Assembly (NCBI RefSeq): GCF_030463565.1 | Contig: NC_134643.1 | Coordinates: 76,567,721 to 76,631,720 of the forward strand | DNA length: 64,000 bases | Source of the DNA: Pelecanus crispus | Lineage: Eukaryota > Chordata > Aves > Pelecaniformes > Pelecanidae | Direction of reading: 5' to 3' | In this document: positions 26,700 through 52,350 of the stretch, piece after piece | Layout: every line of letters begins with the position of its first letter | How positions within the stretch are numbered: the first letter of the stretch is position 1 | Made by a program: the position numbers and the translations under genes | Notes under the pieces: generated by a model | Database searches by the model: none | Told to the model about the DNA's origin: nothing | Seen by the model: only the letters and a program-made list of their open reading frames with translations

Positions 26700-27410
26700 A
26701 TCCATGTGAAGAACAATACCCAGTTATCGACAAACACAGACAGAGCAAGTGGTGGGAAATTCTGAAGGGGCGGGGGGGGGGGTCCCTTTCAGTTTATAAC
26801 CCTCCCAATAGAAATGATTGTAAACATGAGATTTGAGGACAGGAAAATTCTGACACAATGCCAGAGCTGAACTCAGTTTTCAGTGGGCAGATGTATATGG
26901 TTTTACGGAATCAGGTGTCAGACCCATTTTTCTACAACCAAATCTACTTTTTCATTTATTTCTTTTTTGCTCTAGAGGGATACAAATAGACTTCTTAGAT
27001 CTGATTTAGGAAGTTTACCTAAGATGTTAAGAAAAACAGAAAAAAAACCCCTGTAAGAATCTGAATATATAGAAAGTCTAAAAACACATCGTAAGAAAAT
27101 TACCAAAGATTTGACCCCAGATTCACCCCCTCCCTGATCTACCATGATTTGGAAAGTGTCTATCTTATCAGACTTCATTATTGATACTGCAGTTGGCAAC
27201 TGCAGCTGTCCATTTGAAGATCTGGAGTGAACTTTGTTTATTAAATGTCTTTTTTTTTTTTTTTTTTTTACAATATGTAGTTCTTTGGTGTAACTTATTT
27301 CTTTGTTAGGTACTGTGTAGTGTTTGTGTTTTAAATGCAACTGATATAAATCCATGTAAATTTTTGCACCATATGTTGGGGAACAATAAATGTGGGGTTT
27401 CTTTCCATTT
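26700..27410 (+). other. 3' UTR and poly(A) signal of the sulfotransferase gene
   Basis: AATAAA at 27385-27390 is the best signal downstream of the stop and would give a 3' UTR of about 700 nt. The UTR contains a G-run at about 26771-26782 and a T-run at about 27249-27270. Cleavage 10-25 nt after the signal is assumed. Confidence 0.6.
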
Positions 27411-28367
27411 GACTTTCTTCCTGCAAAACGCTTGCTTCCAGTGTTTTGATGAGAACCATTTTAGTTCATGGTCCCTATGCAATAGAATTCAACAGTTCCA
27501 CTGTGGCAAACAAACCGCTACTCAGAGACAGTTTAATCTGTCTTGTTTATCTACCCTGACCTGATAAGACATTTTCCAAGAATCAGCTGTCTGTGTTCAT
27601 ATCCACAGGACTGTTCTAGGAACCCAGTGAAGATTTTTCTTCTGATTTACTCCATGATGTGTTTTCTGTCCTCACCTTCAATTTGCTTTGCAAGCTGGTT
27701 TTACGGACTCTTCTCCCCAAACTAGTTCTCCCCAACCATAATTCCAAGGCATCAGCAGGCAGAAAAAAACATAGGAAAAGCTGATCAAAAAGAAACTCAT
27801 GCAGACAAGCACACTTACTCTGCTTTGATTCCTGTGTGCTCTGAAGGTACATAGCTGTAAGGCAAGCTCATCCTCTGGGTGTGTTGTTTCTGAGAAGCTG
27901 AGGTATTGCCTTATTTACAGTGAACACTAATGAGCTCTCCAGCCACACATTCCACACTTGCCACACAGCCCTTTCATTTCATACCCTGCTTGTGCCAGCT
28001 GACATCAATACCTACCAATTTTGCATGTGCACAAATGACACAGAAGTTATGTGCTGAAGAGATCACTGAGAGAAGAGCCTGTTCAACAGCAATCCCTTGC
28101 CATTTACCAGTTCAACAGAATTTAAGGGAGATGCTGCCCTGAGCACTGTTTTATGCAAACGACCCATTTGGAAACCAGAAGTTTGTTTGTGTTGCTTTGC
28201 TCTTCTGACACTAAAATCACGCTCTCTCCCCCTCTAAAATGCCATACCACCACAGCTGCCCTCCTTTCAGGTGTCATTCTTCCACTATTAATAAATGGCA
28301 AGAGATCAGCTAATGACAACACTTGAACATTTTACTTAAAGACTTATTTTTTCTAGCCCTTTGAGTA
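27411..28367. other. intergenic, nothing recognised
   Basis: No gene or repeat family identified between the sulfotransferase 3' end and the next CR1. Confidence 0.5.
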
Positions 28368-28999
28368 TAGAATCATAGAATCATTTAGGTTGGAAAAGAC
28401 CTTTAAGATCATCCAGTCCAACCATTAACCTACACTACCAAGTCCACTCTAAACCAATCAAGGGTAGACTAGACTAAACCATGTCCCTAAGTGCCACGCC
28501 TACACGTTTTTTGAACACTTCCAGGGATGGTGACTCCACCACCTCTCCGGGCAGCCTGGTCCAATTCTTGACCACCCTCTCCGTAAAGAAATTTTTCCTA
28601 ATTTCCAACCTAAACCTCCCCTGGCGCAGCTTAAGCCCATTTCCTCTCGTCCTATCGCTAACTACATGGGAGAAGAGACCAACACCCACCTCACTACAAC
28701 CTCCTTTGTAGGCTGTTGTAGAGAGCGATAAGGTCTCCCCTCAGCCTCCTCTTCTCCAGGCTAAACAACCCCAGTTCCCTCAGCCGCTCCTCATAAGGCC
28801 TGTGCTCCAGACCCTTCACCAGCCTTGTTGCCCTTCTCTGAACACGCTCCAGCACCTCAATGTCTTTCTTGCAGTGAGGGGACCAAAACTGGACACAGTA
28901 TTCCAGGTGCGGCCTCACCAGTGCCCAGTACAGGGGCACAATCACCTCCCTGCTCCTGCTGGCCACACTATTCCTGATACAGGCCAGGATGCTGTTGGC
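28368..28999 (-). mobile_element. CR1 LINE, 5'-truncated, moderately young
   Basis: On the minus strand it runs from the end of ORF2 ([24 protein letters not shown], in pieces up to [32 protein letters not shown]) through the C-terminal segment [31 protein letters not shown] to the 3' UTR and the tail ATTCTATGATTCTAT at 28368-28382. The 3' UTR lacks most of the about 150-bp extension seen in the copies at 47.9, 51.2 and 63.1 kb but keeps a scar of it (CTAAACCAATCAAGGGTAGA). The 5' end is cut near 28999, where different sequence begins. Confidence 0.92.
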
Positions 29000-29245
29000 A
29001 AAAAAGCCAAAGGGTTCTTGGGCAAACAAAGTCTGCAAGCAAGTTTATTAACTGTATTAAGACGGCTGCTGTAAGCAGCATTTATATGTATAGCCACAAT
29101 ATGAAACTGTGTGAAGGGACAGGGCAAGGACATATCACATGGATCAATGAGGGGGTAAAGCATACAGTCCTGAACTGGCTGAAGGGATAGCATTAGAATA
29201 TAAGGCAGCGAGTGTTTTGCCAGCTGTCTGACCTCTAGCACTGCA
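29000..29245 (-). mobile_element. probable LTR fragment abutting the CR1
   Basis: Read on the minus strand, this stretch has the layout of an LTR: a TATA-like ACATATAAATG, about 35 bp later AATAAACTTGCTTGC, then a short U5-like end rich in TTTG/CCC that stops at the CR1 junction near 28995-29000. There are no internal retroviral genes. No target duplication could be fixed because the CR1 sequence at the junction (CTGTTGGC) is itself compatible with an LTR end. It may instead be unique sequence with a fortuitous promoter and poly(A) arrangement. Confidence 0.4.
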
Positions 29246-32049
29246 TTGCAGAGTTAAGGGAATTCCAAAATAAAGTTCCTCTCAGTAATACTTTGTACTC
29301 ACACAGCACTTTTCATCTCCAAATATAGCTTTAATCAAGCTTTATCCAATGCAGCCACACCTGAGGTAGAGTGCAGCAACTGGCTGGCAGCAAGCAATAG
29401 CCTGAGAAAGAAAGCAACTTCTGCTAGGGAAACTACAGGGTAGCAGGACCATCCTAGGCACTGGCACAACCCAGTGCAGCTGTGGACAGTGTAGCAAAAC
29501 TGGCCTATGTCAGAGGTCCAGAAAGTTAGGCTGGGCACTGATCCTAAAGGACAGGGGTATGTGATGGTAGCTACTGGCAACCAGGGCCTCCTAGCAGTTG
29601 CTATGCCCAGCATTTCTTTCATCCTCTTTTCTCTTGCTCTCCCCACTGTGCTGCTACTCTCTCCCCTTCTTATGGCTGTAGCATCCCCCACCACCAAGAG
29701 GGATTCAAACTGAATTTTTCAAAGAATTGTCAATTGGCTCCACAAGTCATTTTGGCAGGTCATGGAGATGTTAAAAAAATTTCAAAACGTCCATAGTAAG
29801 ATGTTGTAAAAATGTCTCTTCCCTTCTTCGTTTTTCTTTCTTTTTTCTATGATGGTTTAATCTTTTGGAGAGAGAGAAATTTCAGCCCTACAAGGTATAG
29901 AAATACTGGTCCAAAATGTACCTAGACCACAGCAATTCTAGGTTTGGAAGAAACAAAGCCCTGTGCAATCTCTATTACATGTAAATGGTTACAATATTGC
30001 TTTCCTATTCAGGTAATATATTCCACCTTCCTGAGTAAGGGTTCTTCTCAAGATTGATTTAATTAAGGAGGACAGCCCTAAACATTTATGCCATCAGAGC
30101 TGAGACATGAGGCTTCTACCTGCTCTTGTGAAGTTAGCCTGCTTTGCTTGCTACCCAGGCTTACATGACCTTTGGGTCACATGAAAAAGAGAGCAAGAGC
30201 ATCTGAAGGGCTAGAACTCTTGTAAGAGGAACACATGAATTCCAGGCCTTGCTTCAAGGACTTTTTTCCCTGAAAACATCACATAAGTATCTTCTAAAGT
30301 AGCTCTCAGAGAAGAAAAGGTGCTCAGGTAAACATCTTAGCAACCTGACTTTAAGACATTAGTTCTGATACAAAGCAGTTTCTTGGAGGAAAACAATGAC
30401 TGGTGAAAAAATCTCTCAGAATAGCTTCAGAACATCTTGTAGAAGAGGCAAATGACTCTGGAGAAGCAAGAGTGGGAAAAGCAGGTGGGGGAAGGGATCT
30501 GAGCTGCTTCTGGTAATCTTTGAAGCCAGAAGTCACAGGAAAAGAGAGAAGACTCAGGGCAGGAGATCAATTGGTGGGTTTCTGCACTGGGTCTAAGTAG
30601 AACAGAGATGCTCAGGGGATCAAGACAAGGGTTTACTTGTAACCATCAGTCAGCTGGAAAAGTAAACATAGAGCACCAGGAAGAATTTCCACAGGGCTCA
30701 CTTCATGACCAGCCGATGAGGGAGGAAAGACAGTCACAGACCACAAAAAAGAGCAAAGGGCACTCCTGCTGCGAAGACCCAGTGGGGATGGGGCAGGAGG
30801 ATTCAAGCCTGACAGAGAGGGCTGAGTGTGGGAGTGAGCGCGATCACCAGAAGACCGTGTTCAGAAAGGGGGAAAAGGACTGAGTGGCCATATCACTCTT
30901 TCACCAGCTCCAGCCTCACAGGTGACCACAATTCACTGCCTTTCAAGGGACCAGCAACCACGAGAGACAATTCTGCAGCAAATGCTTTATTAACTTTGAT
31001 AGGAGACAGTCCTTCCCTTTCCCTGAATCTGTTTATCTGTCCTGCATACCGCAGAGGACAAACTGTAGGAAAGGACACTGGAAGGTGGTGGGTGTGCATG
31101 GTGAGACACTGCCCTTCCCGGGCTCCCGAGGAAGCCACTTCTCCTTGGCCAAGCAGAGAGGAATGGTGGCACCTCCAGGCCCCAACAGGGAGCAAGCAGG
31201 AGCACCCGGCAGCTGCTTGAGTAAAAAATCCTGTGACAGAAAAGCATGAAGTCACAAATTACATTGCCATGCCTCCTTTCGGCCTCTTTCCAAACCAGTC
31301 CCACAGGCCAATGCTAAGTGGAGAAATAGCTGACTTGGAAATGACCACAACCCCATGGCACCAGAGACACACCCACTCTGGCATGGGCTCTGCAGCCACC
31401 TAGCAAGCTTTCTGCCAGTGAAAAGGGAAGCAGCGCTGCCTTCGAAAGGAACAGAAATGTTTGTTCTTCACTGACATCTATTGACTGCAGTGTTTTAACT
31501 GCAAAGCTCTGCACAAGAATTAGGCTTTCATTTTCGCAGGATGCTGCGGGGCTCAAAAGCAGAAGCAGACTCTGAAGGGAATCAGACACAGGTTTGACGA
31601 GAGCAGGTCTGTCTCTGGGACAGTCCTGATGCATAGCCTGCTTCGAAAGTCCTTCATTTCTGAATGCCAGCATCTGCAAGGATGTACCTGGGAATGATCA
31701 GTCTGCACCACTGTGAATCTCCTAGCAGCCACAGTAGAGATAGGACAATGGGACAGATGATGGCATTCACATGTAAACAAATATTAATGTTTAGGAGTAA
31801 TAAAAGCAGATTTTCCTTTTCTGTCCGCAAGCCCTTGCACTAAAACAAAGGATAACTGGGGTCTGCTGTTCTATGTCATTTCTGACCTTGGTAAACTACT
31901 TAGACCTAATCCAACAGCCAGGTAGGTATCACTGTGCTGCTCCAAATGCAGTTAGTTGCCTAGCTACTTAAGAGGGCTGAGGAATTAATCAGTCTACAGC
32001 ATTGCCTACTGGCTAAATTAAGGATTTACCTACATTACAATAAAAAATT

Positions 32050-32066
32050 AAAAAAAAAAAAAAAAG
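32050..32066. repeat. poly(A) run
   Basis: A homopolymer A tract preceded by AATAAAAAATT, in intergenic DNA. Confidence 0.85.
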
Positions 32067-34048
32067 CACAGCAGGACTTCATAGGCAGGTGAATGAAGCA
32101 TAATATAAAGCTAGCTTATATATCTCCGTGCTATCCAAGCTCAGGCACCAACGACAGCAGCTGAATGAAATCAGCCCAGACTTGAGCTCCCCTGCTTCTC
32201 AGCAGGGGCATCAGTAAACCACAGCACAGATCCACTGCAAGGCACAGATCCAGTCAGCTTGTTGTTCTCTACATTGCCATGCACTGCCTCCAACTTTACC
32301 CTGAAAACCCCTGAAATCTCTTCACTTTCATTATAAATCAAATGTGTGCTCTCTTAAACAAAGAAACCTGGGGAGCCTCACTCTTATGAGCTGCAAGGTG
32401 CTCAATGACACAATGGTAAAAACCTGGCAGTGTATTAAGCATACAAGAGCAAGAAATACAAAGCAGCATGGCTTGCAGACAGCCACAGTTTTTTGCAGTG
32501 AGGGCGCACAAAGACTCAAGGAGGTTGATATACCAATATGGCAAGTCAGGACTAGGGCTTGTTTGCAAGTCATCGGAACTACTACCCAAAAAACCCATTC
32601 ATATTCCAGTCTGAGGAAATCGTTAAGTTCATTAAGTCAAATGAATCGATGTGTTTTATATTCATCTACATCAGATTACTTCATCCCATTCTCAAGCTTT
32701 TTAGACTAGGCTTCACCTAATCAATCACACCATGTTGGTTGGGCATTGCTGATCAGAAGGATCCACTGGTGACACATCCCCTTCGAAATTAAGACTGCAT
32801 TGCTGTGGACAAGATGTAACCAGGAAAAAAAGATGGGAGAATAAAAGTGGTCAAATTCTTAAATAGGCTGTACAGGCAGTAAAAAGTTGTGCAACTACAG
32901 CCTTAGTTAAAAGTTACATCCCTGGAGAGACTATCTCCATGTTTAACTTTAATACAAGAGTGGCCATACTAGCCCAGATATATGTCAATATAGCCCAGAA
33001 ATGTGTCTGCAAGAGTATGTGTACAAACAGGACAAGCACGTGATACTTCCCTGAACATTCTCCCAACCTCCAATTACATTTTGTCCAAGAACTTCCTAAG
33101 CAATTTATCATTAGTATCTATGACCGATGGAAGACAATTCAGGTGATGTCATCATACTCTTACACAGTACGGTGTGCACTTTTGCCCTATTTTCAATGAG
33201 TTTTTAAGATCATATGATTAACTCCTATCGGTAATAGTAATGCCACATCCTCCTCCTCACTGCATCAGAGCTACACATTGACATTTTAGAATGAACCACT
33301 GATATACATTGTGAAAGAAGGATAAAAATGCACTTAGGTATTTCCCATACAAGAAATAGGAGGAAGAAATCAAGATTCAGAACCAGAGCAACCATATCAG
33401 ACATCAGACTCGTGGAACACATGGCCAAAGGCTGTTTTAAGTGTGCTGAGGCTTACTAAATATCGTAAGCCATGTCCAGCTCTGGAAATCCATGAGCTGC
33501 AAATGTTTGAGGGCCACAGGAAAACTGGAAAGAGCTGCCAAATACAACATGGCAAATTTATATTCCTCAGGCATCTGCTTTTGGGCACTGCTAGTTTCTT
33601 CAGTGGTCTATTCCCTAGCTCCCTATCCCGTAGTTTTACAGATACCTAACACAACTCCCTTTAGTCATCCTTCTTCTAAAGTGAAGAACTCTTACTTGGC
33701 TATTGCTCACACTGAACCCAATTCCTTCCTTTCATCATCCATTTTATCATCCCAAAAACCTTTTGAGTCGTATAACTTTTTTAAACGCGTAAGAAACAAA
33801 GCACCCAGTATTCAAGATACATGCAAATCACTGATTTATACAGTGGAATAATGACCTTCATCGCTTTTACCCTTTTTATTCTACACCCTTTTCCTAATAA
33901 TTCCTAAAATTCAGTTTGCTTTTTTAACTGCTAGCATGCACTTCAAACCAATAGATATTTTCCTGGATTATAACCCCTCAGTAGAAATAGATATTTTTAT
34001 ACATGACATTAGGATTGTTTTTCTACTAAGCACATCTCATTTTTTATT

Positions 34049-34069
34049 TATATATATATATATATATAT
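34049..34069. repeat. (TA)n microsatellite
   Basis: About ten TA units in AT-rich intergenic sequence. Confidence 0.9.
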
Positions 34070-37000
34070 TTAGTTTCATCAGCCCTGCTCTTTACTAAAT
34101 GGAATAATTTGGTATCATTGCCTCCGCATTGCTCACTGCTCATTCCCTTTAGAACACTTTTCATAAACAATTAAAAAATCCTTCCATCTGCAAAAAAAAA
34201 ATAATGGCAACCCTTTTAGGGCAAGTGGTCTGTAATGTGGGAGACAGCTATAGCATATGACTGCTCCCAAATGTTTCTCTCTCCTCCAGTATTTCTAGCA
34301 GTGGGAAAGCTCCGTTAAACCAGTCACATACATAAAGCTATATAGCATGAGAAATGAGGATAGACAAACCTGTCTGAGAACAAGAGAAAGAAACAAACGT
34401 ACCATCCAAGGATTTTTCAGACAAGTGCATTAATGACAAGTTTTTCTAAATCATTTATGCAACAGCTTCATGCATAATACAGCATTTTCCTTCCACTGGA
34501 CATACCTTATTATTGCTCTTATAATGCTGACATTTAGGATAATTAGTCCTGCTGGGTGTAATTAGACTCATTTGGAGTTACTTCTGGAAACAGGAAACAG
34601 TGTTTTAAGAGAATATTAATAGAAAATACAATTTTAAAAAAACTGTTCCCACATGGGCTCTGGAAAAGCTAGTTAACTAATGTGTGCTCAAGGTTTAAAA
34701 GTATTAAGAACTTGAAATCACCAAGTATTATAAAATATCTCTGACCTCAAAAGGCTGAGTTTTATATGATTCATATTGATTTGAAATGAACTAAGATCAG
34801 AACACACTGGATCACCCTACAGGAAATAGCGCAGAACTGGAGAGAAACATATATGAATAGGACAAAGATCAGATAAAAATAAATTAACAGAGCTAGAAGT
34901 AGGTGAAGGGCTAACCCCCACCCCTTGTGCCAAAGTTAGCAAATGTAATGACAATATGTTAGTCTATCCTTCTCACCTCTCCTCAACTTCCCTGGCAAGA
35001 GCCACCAAACAGCCAAAACCAGCAGAGATCTCAAGGCCTCAAAACGGGAATTCTCTCTGAGAACGTCCTGCCAAATAATTCTCAATATGTTCTGCTCAAT
35101 TTACAAGATTATCCTTCTATAGAAATAGTGGGCTGGCTTTCACAGCTTGGAAAACTGAGAGAGGTGAATCCTACTTTTCACAAACACAGGCACAAAGCAC
35201 ACAGCGCTGTGAAACCAGCTATTTGAAAATATGGAACACAGGCAAGTGAAGAAGCTTATTTAAGAGGATATAACCACACGCACAAGACACTCAAGATTTG
35301 CCTCCAAGACCAGATCAAGATGAAGATTTTGAGTAACTGACTGTGTGCATGTGATTAATATGGGCATTAAATTTGTCCACCTTCGTCAGGTATAATCTAT
35401 TTGTGTGGCACATGAACTTGGAAGTATATGATTTACAGTATACAAATTCATCATAAATCACCCCATAAACATTCTGTACTCAAAAGACTAAAGAAAACTG
35501 TTTATTTCAAATTTCAGGTAATCAGCTATTTTTTCATAATAGCTTATTACAAATTACTGCACAGTTTACTTTTTCCAGTTTCACAAAATTATGATAAAAC
35601 AGCCCACATTATCTAAGATCTTTTTTGGAATACACTAGGCAATTTAAAGTAAAAAAACAAGTGCTCACATGACCAAAAAGAGATTACTCCAAAATTAGCC
35701 CATTGCAACAAAAATGACCACTGAAATCTAGCCTGCGTGTTCACTACACAACTCTAATGAAAGGCAATCACGGTGCCAGTACACATACCGAAACAACAGT
35801 CACTGGCAAAAGATAATACACTTTTGAAGCTTGCCTGGGACCTGACATTTCCCCTTTAACGTGACTGTTAAGAGCTATTCTCACTATCTCTGCCCCTTGT
35901 CACCCCTGAATCCTTCACATGATGGAGGATCTTCTGTAAAAATCAAGAGGACTAATTAAGACATCCCTCGTGCTACTCTATTTTATAGTTAGGCTTTCCC
36001 TTGCAGGGTAGGCAATATAAATCCAAACCCTTCAGGTAGCAGATCGTGTCTCTCCCATATCCTCAAACAGGCTTTGTTTTGTAAATAGTCTCTAGAGCTC
36101 TTTTATTCTTCATATTCTTCCTACATGTCCAATGTAAGATTATACCACCTTTTTCTAAACAAGAATTTGTCAAAGAAAAAACACTTACATATCAGCTACC
36201 ATTTCTTTCTGCCCACTACCAACACTCATACAAAAGTTTTTCTGCATTTATTTTTACCCAAAATGCATACATGTATCAGAGACCCAATATATATGCGGCA
36301 CATTCAGCAAGCAGCTGAAACTTAAGAAGAGTTCTTGATTTAAACAGTAAGCTACAAACAGTACTGCCAACTCATATTTCTGTTGTAATTGCACTTACTC
36401 ATATTTTTGCTTTCTCTAACATGAAACGAATGGGAATCAAGTTCATCACAGTCACCTTGTTTAAAGCTATCTATTCACAGGAAACTCTTCTTGAAATGAA
36501 AGTCAGCAAGTTACTTGACAGTGACAAAGTGAAGTAACTAAAACTTGAGCCAATTCTATATGACGTTATCAAACCTGAATTGTGCATCTAATCTGAACTT
36601 TTGAAGCTTTACCACATAGTCCAGACAACTAAAATAATTCATCTACCTACACCAAAGTCCGTAGCTCTGTCCAAAATGTGGCTCTCCTGTTATCAAAGTC
36701 CATGGGATTTATCCAGCACAGAACCCTAATACCTCACTGAAAGCAAATACTTAAAATGATAACTCAGAGCTGATTAGTACAGTAAACTATTCACCTGTTA
36801 ACCTTGCTACTGTAGATACGCGGTATCAGTTTATTTCAGTTTAAAATTTCGCTTTGTTAAAGGAAGTAAAACAGAAAGTTCATCAGAGGGTAACATATCA
36901 GGTTATATTATATTGGGAGTGTCTAATTAGCAGAGAAACAAAATGAAATGACAAGCCATTATTACTCACCTCAGTAGTAATTGCCCGTGTACCAGAGTAT

Positions 37001-38001
37001 TTTTTAGCATAACCCAAGGCAGAACTTCACTCTCTGATAAATACTAGGAATGAAAACTGATGCATATTTTTAGTGTCAGTTCTACAATTTTTACAGATAG
37101 CTGAGTTCTTCAAATCAAGACACAGTAAAAATTGTATTGTACATAAATACATACATATACACCAGCTTAAATTAACATGCTAAAAATCCTCTGAATATAT
37201 ATTTTATATAAACCCACAATCAGCAACTATGTTGGTTTTTTTTTTAAACAGCAGTTACTTTTCCATAAAATAAACATTAAAGATTTTTCTTTAATGTTTA
37301 TTTTTAATCATTAGTGTTTGTAATAAAGCCTTCATAAAAAGAAACTGAGTTTCTGCAAAGGAAAGATCTCAAAAGTTAATGGGAAATTTAACTCCAAATT
37401 TGGCAAAGCATTTGTGTATGATAATTTAAGCACTTCAAAAAAACCCAATATAAACAAAGATAAGAGGCACAATTGCAAATGACATTTAATTATTTATGAG
37501 CTTAAAATTGAACACATGCCTAAGTGCTTTTCTTAACTAATACTAATATTAACTGGTTTTACAGTAACTGAGCTGTCTTTTACAAATGTAGGAAGAAGTC
37601 CGATAAGTTACTTTACACCTGACCTCTCCAGCATATACTAACACTCTTCCTTACTAGAGACGAATCCTGTAAAAAGCAAGCACACAACTACAACATCGTA
37701 ATAACATTTGATAGAGGAAGTGTAAACGAAATGAGTAAAACTGGACAGTTTTTTTTTTTTAAAGTCTGAATTACAAATCCTCAAATCATGCAAAATCACC
37801 GATCCCTGAAAATATTTGGATTATGAAATAAAGACACATCATTCCTGCACGACAGGTATAATGATTAAGAGTAGATTTGCAGGACACTACCTTTTGTAGC
37901 ATTCCTTCCATTGCACTTAAATGGCTTTTAAAATAATCATGAATATGATCATGATTATCAGCATACAATCATGAACATCAGCACTTTGATTAAGTGGGAC
38001 C

Positions 38002-38007
38002 TTTAAT
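38002..38007 (-). terminator. candidate poly(A) signal of CMAS (ATTAAA)
   Basis: ATTAAA on the minus strand, about 200 nt past the CMAS stop. A canonical AATAAA occurs further on, at 37297-37302 on the minus strand, and would give a 3' UTR of about 900 nt. The sequence alone does not say which is used. Confidence 0.3.
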
Positions 38008-38202
38008 TAGAGGGAAATTATAATGATGATCTATTCTATGATGAAACATCTTTTTAACTCTACTGCAATGTAAAACTTGAAAGATAAGCCATCCTTTGGG
38101 ATACAGACTTAATGAGAGAAGAAGGGGTGAAGAAGAAAAGCAGGATTGACCCAACTGTGTTACTCTTTTTTCATTAGTTCCTTATTTCCTTTCCTGCTGT
38201 TC

Positions 38203-50911
<12,709 letters not shown>

Positions 50912-51037
50912 CTATTCAATGCTTTATGCACGTTACCAAAAGAAAAAAAAAAAGGAAAATCTACTCAAAAGTGTGGCTGCCTTTCCTGTCGGCATGTTGC
51001 CTCAAACGTATCTATTTTTTTCTTGGATGAAATGGAA

Positions 51038-51474
51038 ATCATAGAATCATAGAATCGTTTAGGTTGGAAAAGACCTTTAAGATCATCCAGTCCAACCATT
51101 AACCTAACATTACCAAGTCCACCACTAAACCAATTAAGGGTAGAGTAGCCATTTCATGTTTCCTGGCTTGGTGGCTGGATTATTTATAATGAAAGTAAAA
51201 ACCAGGGATCATTAAGGTTGGAAAAGATCTCTAAGATCATCATTCCAATCATCAACCCAAACCCACCATGCCCACTAAACCATGTCCCGAAGTGCCACAT
51301 CTACCCGTTTTTTGAACTCTTCCAGGGATGGTGACTCCACCACCGCTCTGGGCAGCCTGTTCCAATGCTTGACTACCCTTTCCATGAAGAAATTCTTCCT
51401 CATATCCAATCTAAACCTCCCCTGGCGCAGTTTGAGCCCATTTCCTCTTGTCCTGTTGCTAACTACCTGGGAGA
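51038..51474 (-). mobile_element. CR1 LINE 3' end with double tail
   Basis: The minus-strand copy begins at its tail (ATTCTATGATTCTATGA, 51040-51056) and includes the spacer (GAAAGTAAAAACCAGGGATC), the internal tail-like segment and the last ORF2 block [20 protein letters not shown]. It is cut off at about 51474, after GTAGTTAGCAACAGGACAAG, where probable LTR sequence begins. Confidence 0.92.
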
Positions 51475-51481
51475 ATATAGT

Positions 51482-52124
51482 GCAGGACTTAGTTAAGACA
51501 GGATCACAGTTAGGAGTGGAAACTAACACATGAGAATTTTAGACTATTCAAGGTAGTAAATAACACGCAGGCCAGATAAGAGGGTATTAGCAATGAATGC
51601 CTCACTAACAAGTACCTCCTCAAAAGAATGCAAATCTGTAGAACTTCAAGGACTCGCAATGGAAACATCCTTCTACAAAGAAGGTTGTAAAGATAAAGGA
51701 AGGCCACAAATGTGAGGCCAGCAGTGATAAAAGGGAACATCTTGCCACAAGAAGGTGCTGAAAAACTGGACAATTGCCGAAGCACGGTAACTGGGGGAAA
51801 GGTAATTTTGGCAGGGGGAGATTGCGACCACCGACTCAATTGAGGGATGAAAGGAGTACCCCGCCCCCCCAGTTCTGAGCATGTGCAGCTTTAAAATTAA
51901 GCGGAACAGATACAGACCAGTGGAAGAAGAGGATGCTCAGTCAGTACAATGATTATGTATTAGGCACGGTGTGTTAACTGTCACTTATAAATGTCAAAAT
52001 GAACTTCAGTAGGTGTGCTTGATTTGTGGAAATATTCCACCTTGCACCCCGCACAGAATAAGACAACGTCTCCTCTCTAAACATCCTTTGTGTGTTTGGG
52101 GAGTTATTTGAAATTACATGTAAC
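51482..52124 (+). mobile_element. probable LTR (solo or fragment)
   Basis: Non-CR1 sequence starts exactly at the CR1 break. Read on the + strand it has LTR-like order: a long U3-like part, CACTTATAAATG near 51982 as TATA-like element, about 75 bp later TTGCACCCCGCACAGAATAA (a poly(A)-signal-like region), a pyrimidine-rich TCTCCTCTCTAAAC, and an end ACATGTAACA. It has no coding remnant. The left end is uncertain (a TG start at 51482 or at about 51531), and I found no target duplication. Similar to bird LTRs in general plan; family not identified. Confidence 0.5.
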
Positions 52125-52149
52125 AGGCACATGCGACATGGCTTTAAGG

Positions 52150-52350
52150 TGGTTGGCTCCAGCACTGGGAAGCCCTCACCGGCGGGAGCTGGGCGGGCAC
52201 GGCAGCCGGTGTCCGGAGCGCTGCACAAGCATCAGCCGACTGGATCCGGTCATAAATCCTGAGACTCCAGTGGTTTCTCCGGCGTCATGCCCTTCCCGCG
52301 TGAGGAGTCCCGGCAGAGGGCAGAGTCGTCACACCGGAGCCTTTTTACGT
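52150..52350. other. CpG-rich patch
   Basis: About 200 bp with many CpGs (for example CACCGGCGGGAGCTGGGCGG) in otherwise AT-rich DNA, directly after the probable LTR. It could be part of a transposon or a small unmethylated element. No gene is attached. Confidence 0.3.

Larger units (their letters stand above)
29246..37995. other. intergenic between the convergent genes
   Basis: About 9 kb of AT-rich sequence without a recognised gene. It contains a poly(A) run at about 32050-32066 and a (TA)n run at about 34049-34069. The open frames of 90-130 codons at 30.6-32.7 kb overlap on both strands and show no domain or splice pattern. The A-run at 32050 could mark the end of an old retrocopy on the + strand, but nothing upstream was recognised. 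Confidence 0.5.

Noticed and set aside
32344-32709. 121-codon plus-strand frame with antisense frames of 80-86 codons
   Set aside because: Overlapping open frames on both strands without any recognised motif; most likely chance.
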